Made by a program: the position numbers and the translations under genes | Source of the DNA: Alphaproteobacteria bacterium | GTDB taxonomy: Bacteria > Pseudomonadota > Alphaproteobacteria > Sphingomonadales > Sphingomonadaceae | Length of the DNA stretch: 64,000 nt | Assembly: GCA_018970445.1 (NCBI GenBank) | Contig: JAGWWF010000010.1 | Span: forward strand, 50,264-114,263 | Direction of reading: 5' to 3' | Notes under the pieces: model-generated | Told to the model about the DNA's origin: nothing | The model's input: only the letters and a program-made list of their open reading frames with translations | The model's database searches: none | In this document: positions 9,664-19,956 of the stretch, piece after piece | How the letters are laid out: every line of letters begins with the position of its first letter | How positions within the stretch are numbered: the first letter of the stretch is position 1

Positions 9664-9959
9664 TGAAGCGCCAGCCGCCGGCCCGCACGCCCACGGCCGA
9701 ACTGCCGATGAAGGGCCTGTATCGCGTGCAATGGACGCAGATGGGCTTTGCCTTTGGCCTGCCGCTGCTGTTGTGGTTGCTGCCCTGGCCGCAGCCGCTG
9801 TGGCTGCTCACCTATCTGCTGCCGGCGCTGACCATGGCGATCAATCTGGCCACCATCGCCTTCATCAAGTGCCCGGCCTGCGGCAAGCGGTTGATGATGA
9901 AGGGCCTGATCATCATGCCCCGCCACAAATGCCCGCATTGCCGCGAACGGGTGGCCTGA
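9663..9959 (+). CDS. Small membrane protein with C-terminal zinc ribbon
   Basis: 98 aa. Two close hydrophobic helices (about residues 25-45 and 48-68, e.g. FGLPLLLWLLPWP) are followed by a four-cysteine zinc ribbon, CPACGKRLMM then HKCPHCRE. The start ATG overlaps the esterase stop by one base, indicating coupling. No recognised function; it may anchor or sense at the inner membrane. The short cytosolic tail makes a DNA-binding role unlikely. Confidence 0.7.
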   Translation: MKRQPPARTPTAELPMKGLYRVQWTQMGFAFGLPLLLWLLPWPQPLWLLTYLLPALTMAINLATIAFIKCPACGKRLMMKGLIIMPRHKCPHCRERVA

Positions 9960-9967
9960 ACCGATCC

Positions 9968-12025
9968 TCACCCGCCGCGCAGCAGGGCAACGCCGGCATC
10001 GCGATCGAACAGATAGAGCAGCAGGCGCGCCGCCTGGCCGCGCGGGCCATCCAGCCCGCCATCGCGATCCAGCAGCAGCCGCGCATCGGCGCGGGCCATG
10101 CCCACCAGCTGCTGCACGCGCCCCGGGTCGGCAAAGCGGAACGCCGCCTCCCCCGATTGGCGGCTGCCCAGTATCTCGCCCGGCCCGCGCAGTTCCAGAT
10201 CCGCTTCGGCGATGCGAAAACCGTCATTGGTCTCGCGCATCAGCTTCAGCCGGTTGCGCGCGGTTTCCGACAATTCCTCGCCGCGCAGCAGCAGGCACAC
10301 CGAACGCCCGCTGCCCCGCCCGACCCGACCACGCAGCTGGTGCAGCTGCGCCAGGCCGAAGCGCTCCGCCGCCTCGATGATCATCAGCGTGGCATTGGGC
10401 ACATCCACCCCCACCTCGATCACCGTGGTCGCCACCAGCAGGCCCAGCCGCCCGGCGGCGAAATCGGCCATCACCGCATCCTTTTCGGCCGCCTTCAGCT
10501 GGCCATGCACCAGGCCCACCCGGCCTTCACCCAGCCGCGCCTTCAGCAAGGCGGCGCGCGTGGTGGCCGCCGCCTCGTCCGCGTCCTGCGTGCCCTCCAC
10601 CAGCGGGCACACCCAATAGGCCTGGCCGCCGCCATCCAGATGCCGCGCCAGCCCGGCGATCAGTTCGTCCAGCCGTTCTGCCCCCATGACCCGCGTGTCG
10701 ATCGGCTGCCGGCCGGGCGGGCGTTCATCGATCAGGCTCTGGTCCATCTCGCCAAAGCGGGTGAGCGCCAGGCTGCGCGGGATGGGCGTGGCGGTCATCG
10801 CCAGCACATGCGGCGGGGTGCGGCCCTTGGCGGCCAGCAGCAGCCGCTGCGCCACGCCGAAACGATGCTGTTCATCAACCACCACCAGGCCCAGATCGTG
10901 ATAATCCACCGTTTCCTGGAAGATGGCGTGGGTGCCCACCAACAGATCGATGCGCCCGGCGGCCAGATCGGCCAGCAGCACCTCGCGCACGCGGCCCTTG
11001 TCCCGCCCCGTCAACAGGGCGATGCGGATGCCCAGCCCCTGGGCCAGGGCGCCCAGCGTGGCGTGGTGCTGGCGCGCCAGTATTTCGGTGGGGGCCAGCA
11101 GGGCGGCCTGCGCGCCCGATTCGATGGCTGCAAGGGCGGCAAACAGCGCCACCAGCGTCTTGCCCGATCCCACATCGCCCTGCACCAGCCGCAGCATGGG
11201 TTCGGGCTGCGCCATGTCGCCCAATATCTCGCCGATCACGCGGGTCTGTGCCCCGGTCAGCGGCCAGGGCAGCCGGCCGCGCAGCTGTTCGGCCAGCCGG
11301 CCGGTGCCCGGCAGCACCCGGCCGCGGCGGCTGCGCGCCCGCGCCCGCACCAGCATCAGCGCCAGTTGGTTGGCCAGCAGCTCGTCATAGGCCAGCCGGT
11401 CGCGGCCGGGCTCCATCCGGTGCGCTGCCTGCAAGCTCTCGGCAAAGCCGGCCCAGCCGTGGCGGGCCAGCACGCTGGGTTCGATCCATTCGGGCAGCGC
11501 CGGCAGGCGGGCCAGCGCCTCGGCCACCAATTGCCCCATGCGCCGGTTCGTTACCCCTTCGGTCAACGGGTAGACGGCCTCGCGCGGCTGTGCCGGCGGG
11601 CCCGCATCCATCGCCGCCACCTCGGCATGGGCGATCTGCAGGGTCTGGCCATAACGATCCAGCTTGCCGGTGATGCGCTTTTCCACGCCCAGGGGCAGGC
11701 GCGTCTGTGCCCAGCTGGCCGTCTGCCCGAAATAGATCAGATCCACCCACTGGCCGCCGCGATCCACCGCCGCCACCCTGAGCGGGCTGCGCGGGCCGCC
11801 GCGATCATGCCGCACCGGGGTGAGCGGCACGATCACCGGCTGGCCCACCAGCGTTTCGTCCAGCCGCTCCACCGCCTGCCGTTCGATCATCATCACCGGC
11901 AGGTGGAAGGCCAGATCGATCACCCGCGTGATCTTCAGCCGCGCCAATTGCCGCACCTGCGCCGTTCCAACCCCCTTCAGGGCCGCGACATCGGCGAACA
12001 ATGGGTTGAGCAGGGCGGGACGCAT
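9968..12025 (-). CDS. recG: ATP-dependent DNA helicase RecG
   Basis: 685 aa. The N-terminal wedge/OB domain includes LPVMMIERQAVERL and AEVAAMDAG. Helicase motif I is GDVGSGKTLVALF, motif II is VVDEQHRF (DEQH), motif III is AMTATPIPRSL, and the C-terminal TRG-type region is RGRVGRGSGRSVCLLL. RecG remodels stalled replication forks and Holliday junctions. The chosen start MRPALLNPLF matches the usual short N-terminus; upstream in-frame codons overlap sdhE. Divergent from sdhE-mfd with a 78-base shared control region. Confidence 0.95.
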   Translation of the reverse strand: MRPALLNPLFADVAALKGVGTAQVRQLARLKITRVIDLAFHLPVMMIERQAVERLDETLVGQPVIVPLTPVRHDRGGPRSPLRVAAVDRGGQWVDLIYFGQTASWAQTRLPLGVEKRITGKLDRYGQTLQIAHAEVAAMDAGPPAQPREAVYPLTEGVTNRRMGQLVAEALARLPALPEWIEPSVLARHGWAGFAESLQAAHRMEPGRDRLAYDELLANQLALMLVRARARSRRGRVLPGTGRLAEQLRGRLPWPLTGAQTRVIGEILGDMAQPEPMLRLVQGDVGSGKTLVALFAALAAIESGAQAALLAPTEILARQHHATLGALAQGLGIRIALLTGRDKGRVREVLLADLAAGRIDLLVGTHAIFQETVDYHDLGLVVVDEQHRFGVAQRLLLAAKGRTPPHVLAMTATPIPRSLALTRFGEMDQSLIDERPPGRQPIDTRVMGAERLDELIAGLARHLDGGGQAYWVCPLVEGTQDADEAAATTRAALLKARLGEGRVGLVHGQLKAAEKDAVMADFAAGRLGLLVATTVIEVGVDVPNATLMIIEAAERFGLAQLHQLRGRVGRGSGRSVCLLLRGEELSETARNRLKLMRETNDGFRIAEADLELRGPGEILGSRQSGEAAFRFADPGRVQQLVGMARADARLLLDRDGGLDGPRGQAARLLLYLFDRDAGVALLRGG

Positions 12026-12103
12026 GATAGAGACGATCCATACACCCGCGCCGGCCGTTTGAAACGCCCGGCGCGGCATCGGCATTTGTGAAAAAGGCGC
12101 GCC

Positions 12104-12388
12104 ATGAACGACAATCAGCCTGACGATCTGGCCCTGCGCCTGCGCCGCGCCAAATATCGGGCCTGGCATCGCGGCACCAAGGAGGCCGATCTGGTGGTCG
12201 GCGGCTTTTTCGACAGGCACCACGCCGGCTGGGACGACGCCGCCATGGCCTGGTTCGAAATCATCCTGCAGGAACAGGATGTCGACATTTTGGCCTGGGC
12301 GTTCGGCACCGCGCCGCCGCCGCCGCATCTGGCCGGGCCGTGGATGCAGGCGCTGATGCAGCTGGATTTCGTCGAGATCACGCGCTGA
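12104..12388 (+). CDS. sdhE: Succinate dehydrogenase FAD-assembly factor SdhE
   Basis: 94 aa of the YgfY/Cpta/SDH5 family. It carries the diagnostic RGTKEADLVVGGFF (RG-x-K-E-x-D) motif at about residues 22-35, which promotes covalent FAD attachment to the SdhA flavoprotein. A short Pro-rich stretch (TAPPPPHL) precedes the last helix. It sits 4 bases upstream of mfd, an arrangement often seen in alphaproteobacteria, and is divergent from recG. Confidence 0.92.
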   Translation: MNDNQPDDLALRLRRAKYRAWHRGTKEADLVVGGFFDRHHAGWDDAAMAWFEIILQEQDVDILAWAFGTAPPPPHLAGPWMQALMQLDFVEITR

Positions 12389-12392
12389 CGCG

Positions 12393-15300
12393 ATGATCGA
12401 TCCGGTTCGTCTGGCCACGGCGTCGCGCCCGCTCACCCTTGCCCGCTGCGGCGAAGGCTATCTGCCTTGGCTGATGACCGATCTGGCGCGCGCGGCAGCC
12501 GGTACGGCCAACCGCGCCCGGGCCTGGTTCATCGCGGCCGACGAGGCGCAAGCCCGCAGCCTGGCCGAAGCAGCCAGCTATTTCGCGCCGGAACTGGCGG
12601 TGGTGCTGCTGCCGGCGTGGGATTGCCTGCCCTATGATCGCGCCTCGCCATCGCTGAAGGCGGCATCGGATCGCGTGGCGGCGCTGGCCGCGCTGGCCGA
12701 ACCGCCGGCGGGCGCGCAGCTGGTAGTCACCACCGTCAATGCCATCACCCAGCGCTGCCTGCCGCGGGCGCGCATTGCCAGCCTGTCGGCCCGGTTGCAG
12801 CCCGGCAGCCGCATCGATCGCAATGCCCTGGCGCTGAAACTGGCGGCCAATGGCTATGTGCGGGTGGATACGGTGGTGGAACCGGGCGAATATGCCCTGC
12901 GCGGCGGCCTGGTCGATGTGATGCCATCGGGTGCCGATTTCGGCCTGCGGCTGGATTTCTTCGGCGACGAGATTGAAAGCATCCGCCGCTTCGATCCCGC
13001 CAGCCAGCGCAGCCTGGGCCCGGCCGACGGGTTTGCGCTGCTACCCGTGTCCGAAGTGCTGCTGGACGAAGCACGCATCAAGGCCTTTCGCGCCGGCTGG
13101 CTGGCCCGCTTTGGCGCCACCGCCACTGCCGATCCGCTGTATGAGGCGATTTCCGATGGCCGCCGGCTGGCCGGCATGGAACATTGGCTGCCACTGTTCG
13201 AACCCGATCTGGTGACGCTGTTCGACTGGCTGGGCGAAGATGACGTGCTGGTGAAGGGCGCCGGGGTCGACAAGGCCGCGGCCGACCGTTTCGATGCCAT
13301 CGCCGATTATCACGACAATCGCACCGCCGCGCTCAGCGCCAAGAAGGGCAGTTACCGGCCGCTGCCGCCCGATGCGCTGTATCTGGCCCCGGCCGATTGG
13401 GCGGCACGTCTGGCCGCGCACCGCGCCCACACCGCCAGCCCGCACGCCGTGCCCGATGGCACGTTGAATGCAGTGGATTGCGATGCGGTGCCGGCGCGCG
13501 ATTTCGCGCCCGAACGCGTGGGCCAGGCCAATGGCGGCCCGCCGGTCTATGCCGCGATCCGCGCCCATGTCGAGCAGGCCCGCGCCGCCGGCGACCGCGT
13601 GATCCTGGCCAGCTATTCCGCCGGCGCGCGCGAGCGGCTGGGCGGCCTGTTGCTTGATGAAGGCGTCGCCCGCCTGGCCCAGGCCGATCACTGGCAGGCG
13701 GCGCTGGGCCTGGCCGCCGCCGGCCAGATCGTGCTGACCGTGCTGCCGCTGGATCACGGCTTCACCAAGACAGAACCGCGCGGCCGCATCCTGGTGCTGA
13801 CCGAACAGGACATGCTGGGCGACCGGCTGGTGCGCAAGGCGCGTTCGGCGCGCAAGGCCGATGCCTTCATGGCCGAACTGGCCATGCTGACGCCCGGTGA
13901 TCTGATCGTGCACCGCGATCATGGCATCGGCCGTTATGATGGGCTGCTGGCCATTCCCATCGGCGGCAAGCCGCATGACTGCGTCGCCCTGAGCTATGAC
14001 GGCGGCGACAAGCTGTATGTGCCGGTCGAGAATATCGACGTGCTGACGCGCTATGGCAGCGATTCCGAAGGCGTTGGCCTCGACAAATTGGGCGGGGTGG
14101 CCTGGAGCAGCCGCAAGGCGCGGATGAAGAACCGCATCCGCGAGATTGCCGGCGAGCTGCTGGCCACCGCGGCGGCCAGGGCCCTGCGCGAAGGCGAGCC
14201 GGTGAGCATCGATCCGCACGGGCTGGCGGCCTTTGTCGATCGCTTCCCCTATGCCGAAACCGACGACCAGTTGAAGGCGATCGGCGACGTGATCGACGAT
14301 CTCACGTCGGGCAAGCCGATGGACCGGCTGGTGTGCGGCGATGTCGGCTTTGGCAAGACCGAAGTGGCCCTGCGCGCCGCCTATGCCGCCGCCCTGTCGG
14401 GCATGCAGGTGGCGGTGGTGTGCCCCACCACGCTGCTGGCCCGCCAGCATCACCAGAATTTTCAGGACCGGTTTCGCGGCCTGCCCGTGCAGGTGCGCCA
14501 CCTGTCGCGGCTGGTATCAGCCAACGATGCCAAGGCCGCGCGCGAAGGCCTGGCCGACGGCACGGTGGACATCGTGGTGGGCACCCACGCCCTCCTGGCC
14601 AAAGGCGTCGAATTCAAGCGCCTGGGCCTGGTCATCGTGGACGAGGAACAGCGCTTCGGCGTCGTCCACAAGGAACGGCTCAAGGCGTTGAAGGCCGATG
14701 TCCATGTCCTCACCCTCACCGCCACGCCGATTCCGCGCACCTTGCAGATGGCGCTGACGGGCCTGCGCGAAATGTCGATCATCGCCACGCCGCCGGTCGA
14801 TCGGCTGGCGGTGCGCACCTATGTCATGCCGTTCGATCCGGTGGTGCTGCGCGAGGCGCTGCTGCGCGAACATTATCGCGGCGGCCAGAGTTTCGTGGTG
14901 GTGCCGCGCATCGCCGACATTGCCGATGTGGAGGAATTTCTGCGCGGCGAGGTGCCGGAGGTGAAACCCATCGTCGCCCATGGCCAGATGGCACCATCCG
15001 AAGTGGAAGAGCGGATGAGCGCCTTCTACGACAAGCAATATGATGTGCTGCTGTCCACCACCATCATCGAATCCGGGCTGGACATTCCGTCGGCCAACAC
15101 GCTGATCGTGCACCGCGCCGACCGCTTTGGCCTGGCGCAGCTGTATCAGATCCGCGGCCGGGTCGGGCGCGGCAAGACCCGCGCCTATGCCTATCTCACC
15201 ACGGCGGCCGGCCAGACCATCACCGAAGGCGCGGAAAAGCGGCTGCAGGTGCTGTCGCAGCTCGACACGCTGGGGGCCGGTTTCCAGTTGGCCAGCCATG

Positions 15301-16007
15301 ATCTGGATCAGCGCGGCGCCGGCAATCTGCTGGGCGACGAACAATCGGGCCACATCAAGGAAATCGGCTTCGAACTTTATCAGTCCATGCTGGAAGAGGC
15401 GATATTGGAAGCCCGCGCCGAAGCCGCCGGGATGAAGCCGCCGGCCGAAGCCTTCAGCCCCCAGATCACCGCCGAGGTGCCGATCCTGATCCCCGATCAT
15501 TATGTGCCCGATCTGAATGTGCGCATGGCGCTGTATCGCCGCCTGAACGAGCTGGAGGGACGCCCCGGCATCGATGCACTGGCGGCCGAGATGATCGACC
15601 GGTTCGGCAAGCTGCCAGCGGAGGTGGAAAATCTGCTCAGCGTGATCGAGATCAAGCTGGCCTGTGTGACGGCCCGCGTTGCCAGGCTGGAAGCCGGCCG
15701 CAAGGGCGCGCTGGTCAGCTTCCTTGCCGACAGTTTCGCCAATCCCGATGGGCTGATGGCCTGGATCGAGCGGCTGGGGGCACGGGCGAAGATCCGCCCC
15801 GATCAGAAATTGTTCATCGCGGCTGATTGGGGCGATGACCGGACCCGGCTGAAAGGCGCGCTGAGCATCGCGGCCACGCTGGCCAAGCTGGCGCAGGGTG
15901 CCAGCGTCAAGCCCAAGGTGCCAGCCACCACGCCAGTGGCCAAACCGCTGCCGCCCAAGCCGCCGTTCCGCCCGGCCGTGTTCAAATCGAAACTGGGCGG
16001 GCGCTGA
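12393..16007 (+). CDS. mfd: Transcription-repair coupling factor Mfd
   Basis: 1204 aa, full length for the family. The N-terminal UvrB-like module begins after residue 30 (LPAWDCLPYDRASPS). The RNA-polymerase-interacting domain contains LTPGDLIVHRDHGIGRYDGL (near residue 500). The RecG-like motor has Walker A CGDVGFGKTEVALRAAY (about 648), DEEQ in IVDEEQRFGV (about 748) and TATPIPRTLQMAL. The C-terminal D7 domain follows, with a short basic Pro-rich tail. Mfd removes stalled RNA polymerase and recruits UvrA. It is likely co-transcribed with sdhE. Confidence 0.96.
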   Translation: MIDPVRLATASRPLTLARCGEGYLPWLMTDLARAAAGTANRARAWFIAADEAQARSLAEAASYFAPELAVVLLPAWDCLPYDRASPSLKAASDRVAALAALAEPPAGAQLVVTTVNAITQRCLPRARIASLSARLQPGSRIDRNALALKLAANGYVRVDTVVEPGEYALRGGLVDVMPSGADFGLRLDFFGDEIESIRRFDPASQRSLGPADGFALLPVSEVLLDEARIKAFRAGWLARFGATATADPLYEAISDGRRLAGMEHWLPLFEPDLVTLFDWLGEDDVLVKGAGVDKAAADRFDAIADYHDNRTAALSAKKGSYRPLPPDALYLAPADWAARLAAHRAHTASPHAVPDGTLNAVDCDAVPARDFAPERVGQANGGPPVYAAIRAHVEQARAAGDRVILASYSAGARERLGGLLLDEGVARLAQADHWQAALGLAAAGQIVLTVLPLDHGFTKTEPRGRILVLTEQDMLGDRLVRKARSARKADAFMAELAMLTPGDLIVHRDHGIGRYDGLLAIPIGGKPHDCVALSYDGGDKLYVPVENIDVLTRYGSDSEGVGLDKLGGVAWSSRKARMKNRIREIAGELLATAAARALREGEPVSIDPHGLAAFVDRFPYAETDDQLKAIGDVIDDLTSGKPMDRLVCGDVGFGKTEVALRAAYAAALSGMQVAVVCPTTLLARQHHQNFQDRFRGLPVQVRHLSRLVSANDAKAAREGLADGTVDIVVGTHALLAKGVEFKRLGLVIVDEEQRFGVVHKERLKALKADVHVLTLTATPIPRTLQMALTGLREMSIIATPPVDRLAVRTYVMPFDPVVLREALLREHYRGGQSFVVVPRIADIADVEEFLRGEVPEVKPIVAHGQMAPSEVEERMSAFYDKQYDVLLSTTIIESGLDIPSANTLIVHRADRFGLAQLYQIRGRVGRGKTRAYAYLTTAAGQTITEGAEKRLQVLSQLDTLGAGFQLASHDLDQRGAGNLLGDEQSGHIKEIGFELYQSMLEEAILEARAEAAGMKPPAEAFSPQITAEVPILIPDHYVPDLNVRMALYRRLNELEGRPGIDALAAEMIDRFGKLPAEVENLLSVIEIKLACVTARVARLEAGRKGALVSFLADSFANPDGLMAWIERLGARAKIRPDQKLFIAADWGDDRTRLKGALSIAATLAKLAQGASVKPKVPATTPVAKPLPPKPPFRPAVFKSKLGGR

Positions 16008-16010
16008 ACG

Positions 16011-17738
16011 TCACACCGGGTTGGCCGCGGCCGCCCCGCACACCGCTGTCAGCCCGGCTTCGTCCAGCGGCGGCGCCACGCAATAACCCTGCACCAGATC
16101 GCAGCCGGCGGCGCGGGCGGCGGCCAGCTGCACATCATCCTCCACGCCTTCGGCCACCACGGCCAGGCCCAGCCCGCGCGCCGTGGCGATCATCGCCGTC
16201 ACCACCAGCCGTTCGCGATCGCTGCCCACCAGCCCCTGGGCAAAGCTGCGGTCCAGCTTGATCACGTCAACCGGCAGCCGCGCCAGCCGGGCCAGGCTGG
16301 AATAACCGGTGCCGAAATCATCCAGCGCCACCGTCACGCCATCGCGGCGCAGCAGCGCCAGCGTGGCGGCCGCCCCTTCCATGTCGTCGATCACCGCGTC
16401 TTCGGTCACTTCCAGCACCAGCCGGCGCGGCGACAGGCCGGCGCGGGCCAGATCGGTGGCCAGGGTGGCGACGAATTCGCCATCGGCCAGATCGGCGGCG
16501 GTGACGTTGATCGACAATTTCAGCCCGGCCAGCGGCCCCTGCCAGGCCGCCGCCGCCGCGATCGCCCGCGCCCGGATGTGGCGGCCCAGTTCCACCGCCA
16601 GTTCCAGCGTGGCCGCCGTTTCCAGCAGGGTGGCGGCCGAAAGCCGGCCGTGCACCGGATGATCCCAGCGCACCAGCGCCTCCACGCCTTCGATGCGGCC
16701 GGTTTCCAGACTGGCCTGCGGCTGGAACAGCACGGCAATGTCGCCGGCGCCGATGGCACGGAACAGATCGGATTCCAGATCGGCCTGGCGGCGCAGCAGC
16801 GCGCCTTCGGCTTCGGCGGAATAACGCGCCACCGCACCCGGTTCGCGCAGCCGGGCCTTGGCCAGTGCCAGACTGGCTTCGCGCAGCAGTTCGGCACCGG
16901 TTTCGGTGCCGGTTTCCGGCAGGGCCACACCGGCGCGGCCAGACACATGGATCAAGCGTTCATCAAGGGCAAAGGGGCGCTGGAACGCCTGCACCATGGC
17001 ACGGGCCAATGCCTCCACCGCGGCTTCGCCGCCATGGCCGGCCACGGCCAGCGCGAATTCGGCCCCCGGCAATCGCGCCAGCAGCCGGGTTTCGCCGCGC
17101 TGGGCCGGGCCATCGGCTACCGGCCCCAGCCGGCGGGCAATCGCCACCAGCAGCCGATCGGCCATGTCGCGGCCATGCAGCATGGAAATCTGCGCCAGCC
17201 GCGCCACCCCCAGCAGGATCACCGCCACCGGCTGCCCGGCGGCCAGTCCATCATCAGTCCAGATCATCAGCCGATCGGCATCGGCCAGCCCGGTCAGCGG
17301 ATCGCCGGCCGCCAGCAGCACCGGCGGCGCGGCGGCCACCTGGGCCAGGCGCGCGGCATGGCGATCGGCCAGGCGCAGCGCATTGGCAAAGGCGTCGGCC
17401 CGGAAGGGCGAGACCAGCACCGATGTCGCCCCGGCCGCCATCACCGCCTGGGCGGCGCCGGCATCACCGCGCGACAGCAGCACCAGCATGGCGCCGCGCT
17501 GCACCTCCACCGCGCCGCCCAGCGCCTGCGCCACGGCCAGCCCGGCCGGCAACGCGCCACGGGCATCGACCACCACCACCTGCGCCGGTTCGGCGGCAAA
17601 GCGTGCCGCCGCCGCCGCCGCCACCCGTTCCAGCCGCGGCGACAGGCCGGCCGCCACCGCCATCGCCGCCAGATCATCGGCATAGCGCGGGGAAATGATC
17701 AGCACGCTCTGGTTGTACGCAACGCTCGCCACATCCAC
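16011..17738 (-). CDS. Pseudo-receiver/degenerate GGDEF/EAL c-di-GMP protein
   Basis: 575 aa from a GTG start ([10 protein letters not shown]); a second GTG lies two codons later. Three modules are visible. Residues 1-120 look like a receiver fold without a standard phospho-Asp pattern (VVVVDARG, then [15 protein letters not shown]). Residues about 140-310 are a GGDEF domain whose active-site loop is LPGAEF, so a cyclase is unlikely. Residues about 325-570 are an EAL domain with its catalytic residues: [49 protein letters not shown]. Predicted cytoplasmic c-di-GMP phosphodiesterase. Divergent from moaA. Confidence 0.85.
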   Translation of the reverse strand: MDVASVAYNQSVLIISPRYADDLAAMAVAAGLSPRLERVAAAAAARFAAEPAQVVVVDARGALPAGLAVAQALGGAVEVQRGAMLVLLSRGDAGAAQAVMAAGATSVLVSPFRADAFANALRLADRHAARLAQVAAAPPVLLAAGDPLTGLADADRLMIWTDDGLAAGQPVAVILLGVARLAQISMLHGRDMADRLLVAIARRLGPVADGPAQRGETRLLARLPGAEFALAVAGHGGEAAVEALARAMVQAFQRPFALDERLIHVSGRAGVALPETGTETGAELLREASLALAKARLREPGAVARYSAEAEGALLRRQADLESDLFRAIGAGDIAVLFQPQASLETGRIEGVEALVRWDHPVHGRLSAATLLETAATLELAVELGRHIRARAIAAAAAWQGPLAGLKLSINVTAADLADGEFVATLATDLARAGLSPRRLVLEVTEDAVIDDMEGAAATLALLRRDGVTVALDDFGTGYSSLARLARLPVDVIKLDRSFAQGLVGSDRERLVVTAMIATARGLGLAVVAEGVEDDVQLAAARAAGCDLVQGYCVAPPLDEAGLTAVCGAAAANPV

Positions 17739-17873
17739 TCTCTGCCCGAATGCCGTCGACCGGGGTCTGGGTTGCCTCCCGCACCGGCCGCTGTCCAGCC
17801 AGAATCGCGCAAATTGCCACCGATGCCCCAAATTGGCTTGCGTTCGGGCGATTTGCTGCCACAGGCTGTCGCC

Positions 17874-18923
17874 ATGTCGTCCACCGATGCTGCCGCGCCG
17901 GCCACCGCTGCGGCCCCATCTTCAACGCAAGCCCTGGTCGATCCCTTCGGCCGCGCCATCACCTATCTGCGGGTCTCGGTGACGGATCGCTGCGATTTCC
18001 GCTGCGTCTATTGCATGGCCGAAGACATGACCTTCCTGCCCCGCGCCGAGGTGCTCAGCCTGGAGGAGATCGACCGGCTGGCCAGCGCCTTCATCCGCCG
18101 CGGCACCCGCAAGCTGCGGCTGACCGGCGGCGAACCGCTGGTGCGGCGCGGCATCGACGATCTGGTGCGCAGCCTGGGCCGCCACCTGAAAAGCGGCGCG
18201 CTGGAGGAACTGACGCTGACCAGCAATGGCAGCCAGATGGACCGGCACGCCGAACATCTGTTTGCCGCCGGCGTGCGCCGGGTGAACATCAGCCTTGATA
18301 CGCTGGATGCGGAACGATTTGCCCGCATCACCCGCTGGGGACGCCTGCCCCAGGTGCTGGACGGCATTGCCGCCGCCACCGCCGCCGGCCTGAAGGTCAA
18401 GCTGAACTGCGTGGCGCTGGCCCATGAAAATGCCCATGAAATCATCGATCTGATGCAGTTCGCCGCGCGCGGCGGCCATGATCTGACGCTGATTGAAACC
18501 ATGCCGCTGGGCGACATCGATCAGGATCGCATGGATCAGTATCTGCCGCTGTCCCGCGTGCGCCGCGATCTGGAACAGCGCTTCACGCTGGTTGATCTGC
18601 CGCACCGCACCGGCGGCCCCGCCCGCTATGTCCGGGTGGAGGAACTGGGCCTGCAACTGGGCTTCATCACGCCGCTCACCCACAATTTCTGCGAAAGCTG
18701 CAACCGGGTGCGGCTGACGGCGACCGGGCAATTGTTCATGTGCCTTGGCCAGGATGATCAGGCCGATCTGCGCGCCGTGGTGCGGCGCAGCAGCGACGAT
18801 GCGGTGCTGGATGCCGCACTGGACGAAGCCATCGCCCGCAAGCCGCGCGGCCATGATTTCGTGATCGAACGGCGCGGCGCCCGCCCCGCCGTGGCCCGGC
18901 ACATGAGCATGACCGGCGGCTGA
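17874..18923 (+). CDS. moaA: GTP 3',8-cyclase MoaA
   Basis: 349 aa radical-SAM enzyme that catalyses the first step of molybdenum cofactor synthesis. The N-terminal SAM cluster motif is [10 protein letters not shown] (CxxxCxxC), with [10 protein letters not shown] as the GGE motif. The C-terminal second 4Fe-4S cluster has [21 protein letters not shown], and the protein ends in the functionally needed Gly-Gly (MTGG). The start at MSSTDAAAP was chosen by family length; an in-frame ATG at 17823 would add 17 residues. nadK follows after 26 bases. Confidence 0.95.
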   Translation: MSSTDAAAPATAAAPSSTQALVDPFGRAITYLRVSVTDRCDFRCVYCMAEDMTFLPRAEVLSLEEIDRLASAFIRRGTRKLRLTGGEPLVRRGIDDLVRSLGRHLKSGALEELTLTSNGSQMDRHAEHLFAAGVRRVNISLDTLDAERFARITRWGRLPQVLDGIAAATAAGLKVKLNCVALAHENAHEIIDLMQFAARGGHDLTLIETMPLGDIDQDRMDQYLPLSRVRRDLEQRFTLVDLPHRTGGPARYVRVEELGLQLGFITPLTHNFCESCNRVRLTATGQLFMCLGQDDQADLRAVVRRSSDDAVLDAALDEAIARKPRGHDFVIERRGARPAVARHMSMTGG

Positions 18924-18949
18924 CAGCCGGCCTTTCGGGGGGAAGATCG

Positions 18950-19714
18950 ATGAAGCTTGCACTGCTGGCATCCGACAGCCACGTGGCCCGTGCCGCTGCC
19001 GAAACCCTGCGCCAGACCCATGACTTCGTGGGGGTGCGCGATGCCGATGTGGTGGTGGCGCTGGGTGGCGACGGGTTCCTGCTGCATTGCCTGCACGAAG
19101 CGCTGCGCCTGCAGGAGCCCAAGCCGATGTTCGGCATGAACCGCGGCACGGTTGGTTTCATGATGAATGATTTCAAGGCCAGGGGCCTGGCCGAACGGGT
19201 CGCCGCCGCCAAGACCTTCACGCTGCACCCGCTGCAGATGACCGCCACCACCGCATCGGGACGCAGCGTTTCCTATCCGGCGATCAACGAGGTGTCGCTG
19301 CTGCGCGAAACCCGCCAGGCCGCCAAGATCGGCATCGCCATCGACGGCAAGACCCGCATGGAGGAACTGATCTGCGACGGCGTGCTGGTGTCCACCCCGG
19401 CCGGTTCCACCGCCTATAATCTGTCGGCCAATGGCCCGATCCTGCCGCTGGAGGCCGATCTTCTGGCCCTCACCCCCATTTCGCCCTTCCGCCCCCGGCG
19501 CTGGCGCGGCGCGCTGCTGCCGGCCGCCAGCCAGGTGGCGTTCGAGGTGCGCGAGGCGCGCAAGCGGCCAGTATCGGCGGTGGCCGACCAGATGGAGGTG
19601 CGCGATGTTGCCCATGTCCATGTGGCCATGGACCGCACGATCAGCCTGCAACTGCTGTTCGATCCCGAATATGCGCTGGACGACCGCATCAGCCTGGAAC
19701 AGTTCGCCAGCTGA
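18950..19714 (+). CDS. nadK: NAD kinase
   Basis: 254 aa enzyme that phosphorylates NAD to NADP. The GGDG motif is [19 protein letters not shown] (residues about 35-53) and the NE/D motif is [19 protein letters not shown] substrate loop, [20 protein letters not shown], is characteristic of the ATP-NAD kinase fold. The start follows GGGGGGAAG. It is shorter than E. coli NadK, as usual in alphaproteobacteria. Probably co-transcribed with moaA. Confidence 0.94.
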   Translation: MKLALLASDSHVARAAAETLRQTHDFVGVRDADVVVALGGDGFLLHCLHEALRLQEPKPMFGMNRGTVGFMMNDFKARGLAERVAAAKTFTLHPLQMTATTASGRSVSYPAINEVSLLRETRQAAKIGIAIDGKTRMEELICDGVLVSTPAGSTAYNLSANGPILPLEADLLALTPISPFRPRRWRGALLPAASQVAFEVREARKRPVSAVADQMEVRDVAHVHVAMDRTISLQLLFDPEYALDDRISLEQFAS

Positions 19715-19779
19715 TTTTTTTGCCACCCCACCCCTTGGCAAGCCCTGCGCCCCTCGCTAAGGGAGCGCTCCCACGCTGT

Positions 19780-19854
19780 TCCTCGGTAGCTCAGCGGTAG
19801 AGCCCTCGACTGTTAATCGAGTTGTCGCAGGTTCGAATCCTGCCCGGGGAGCCA
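19780..19854 (+). tRNA. tRNA-Asn (GTT)
   Basis: Full cloverleaf. The acceptor stem TCCTCGG pairs with CCGGGGA, the D-arm contains AGCTCAGCGGTAGAG, and the anticodon stem CTCGA/TCGAG encloses GTT at 19812-19814. The T-arm has GGTTCGAATCC. Discriminator G is followed by an encoded CCA at 19852-19854. Confidence 0.97.
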
Positions 19855-19956
19855 GCGTGGGATTTCCTGCATCGCAGCCGCCGCGCGCCGTTCATGGTGC
19901 CGTCAGCCGGCGTGCTCCATTCTTGCCGGCATGAACAGCGTTGCAAGGATGACGTG

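Noticed and set aside
9731..12091. Long plus-strand frame antisense to recG
   Set aside because: His/Gln-rich composition and no ribosome site; RecG motifs fill the opposite strand.
13041..14501. Minus-strand frame within mfd
   Set aside because: Antisense shadow of the conserved mfd motor domain.
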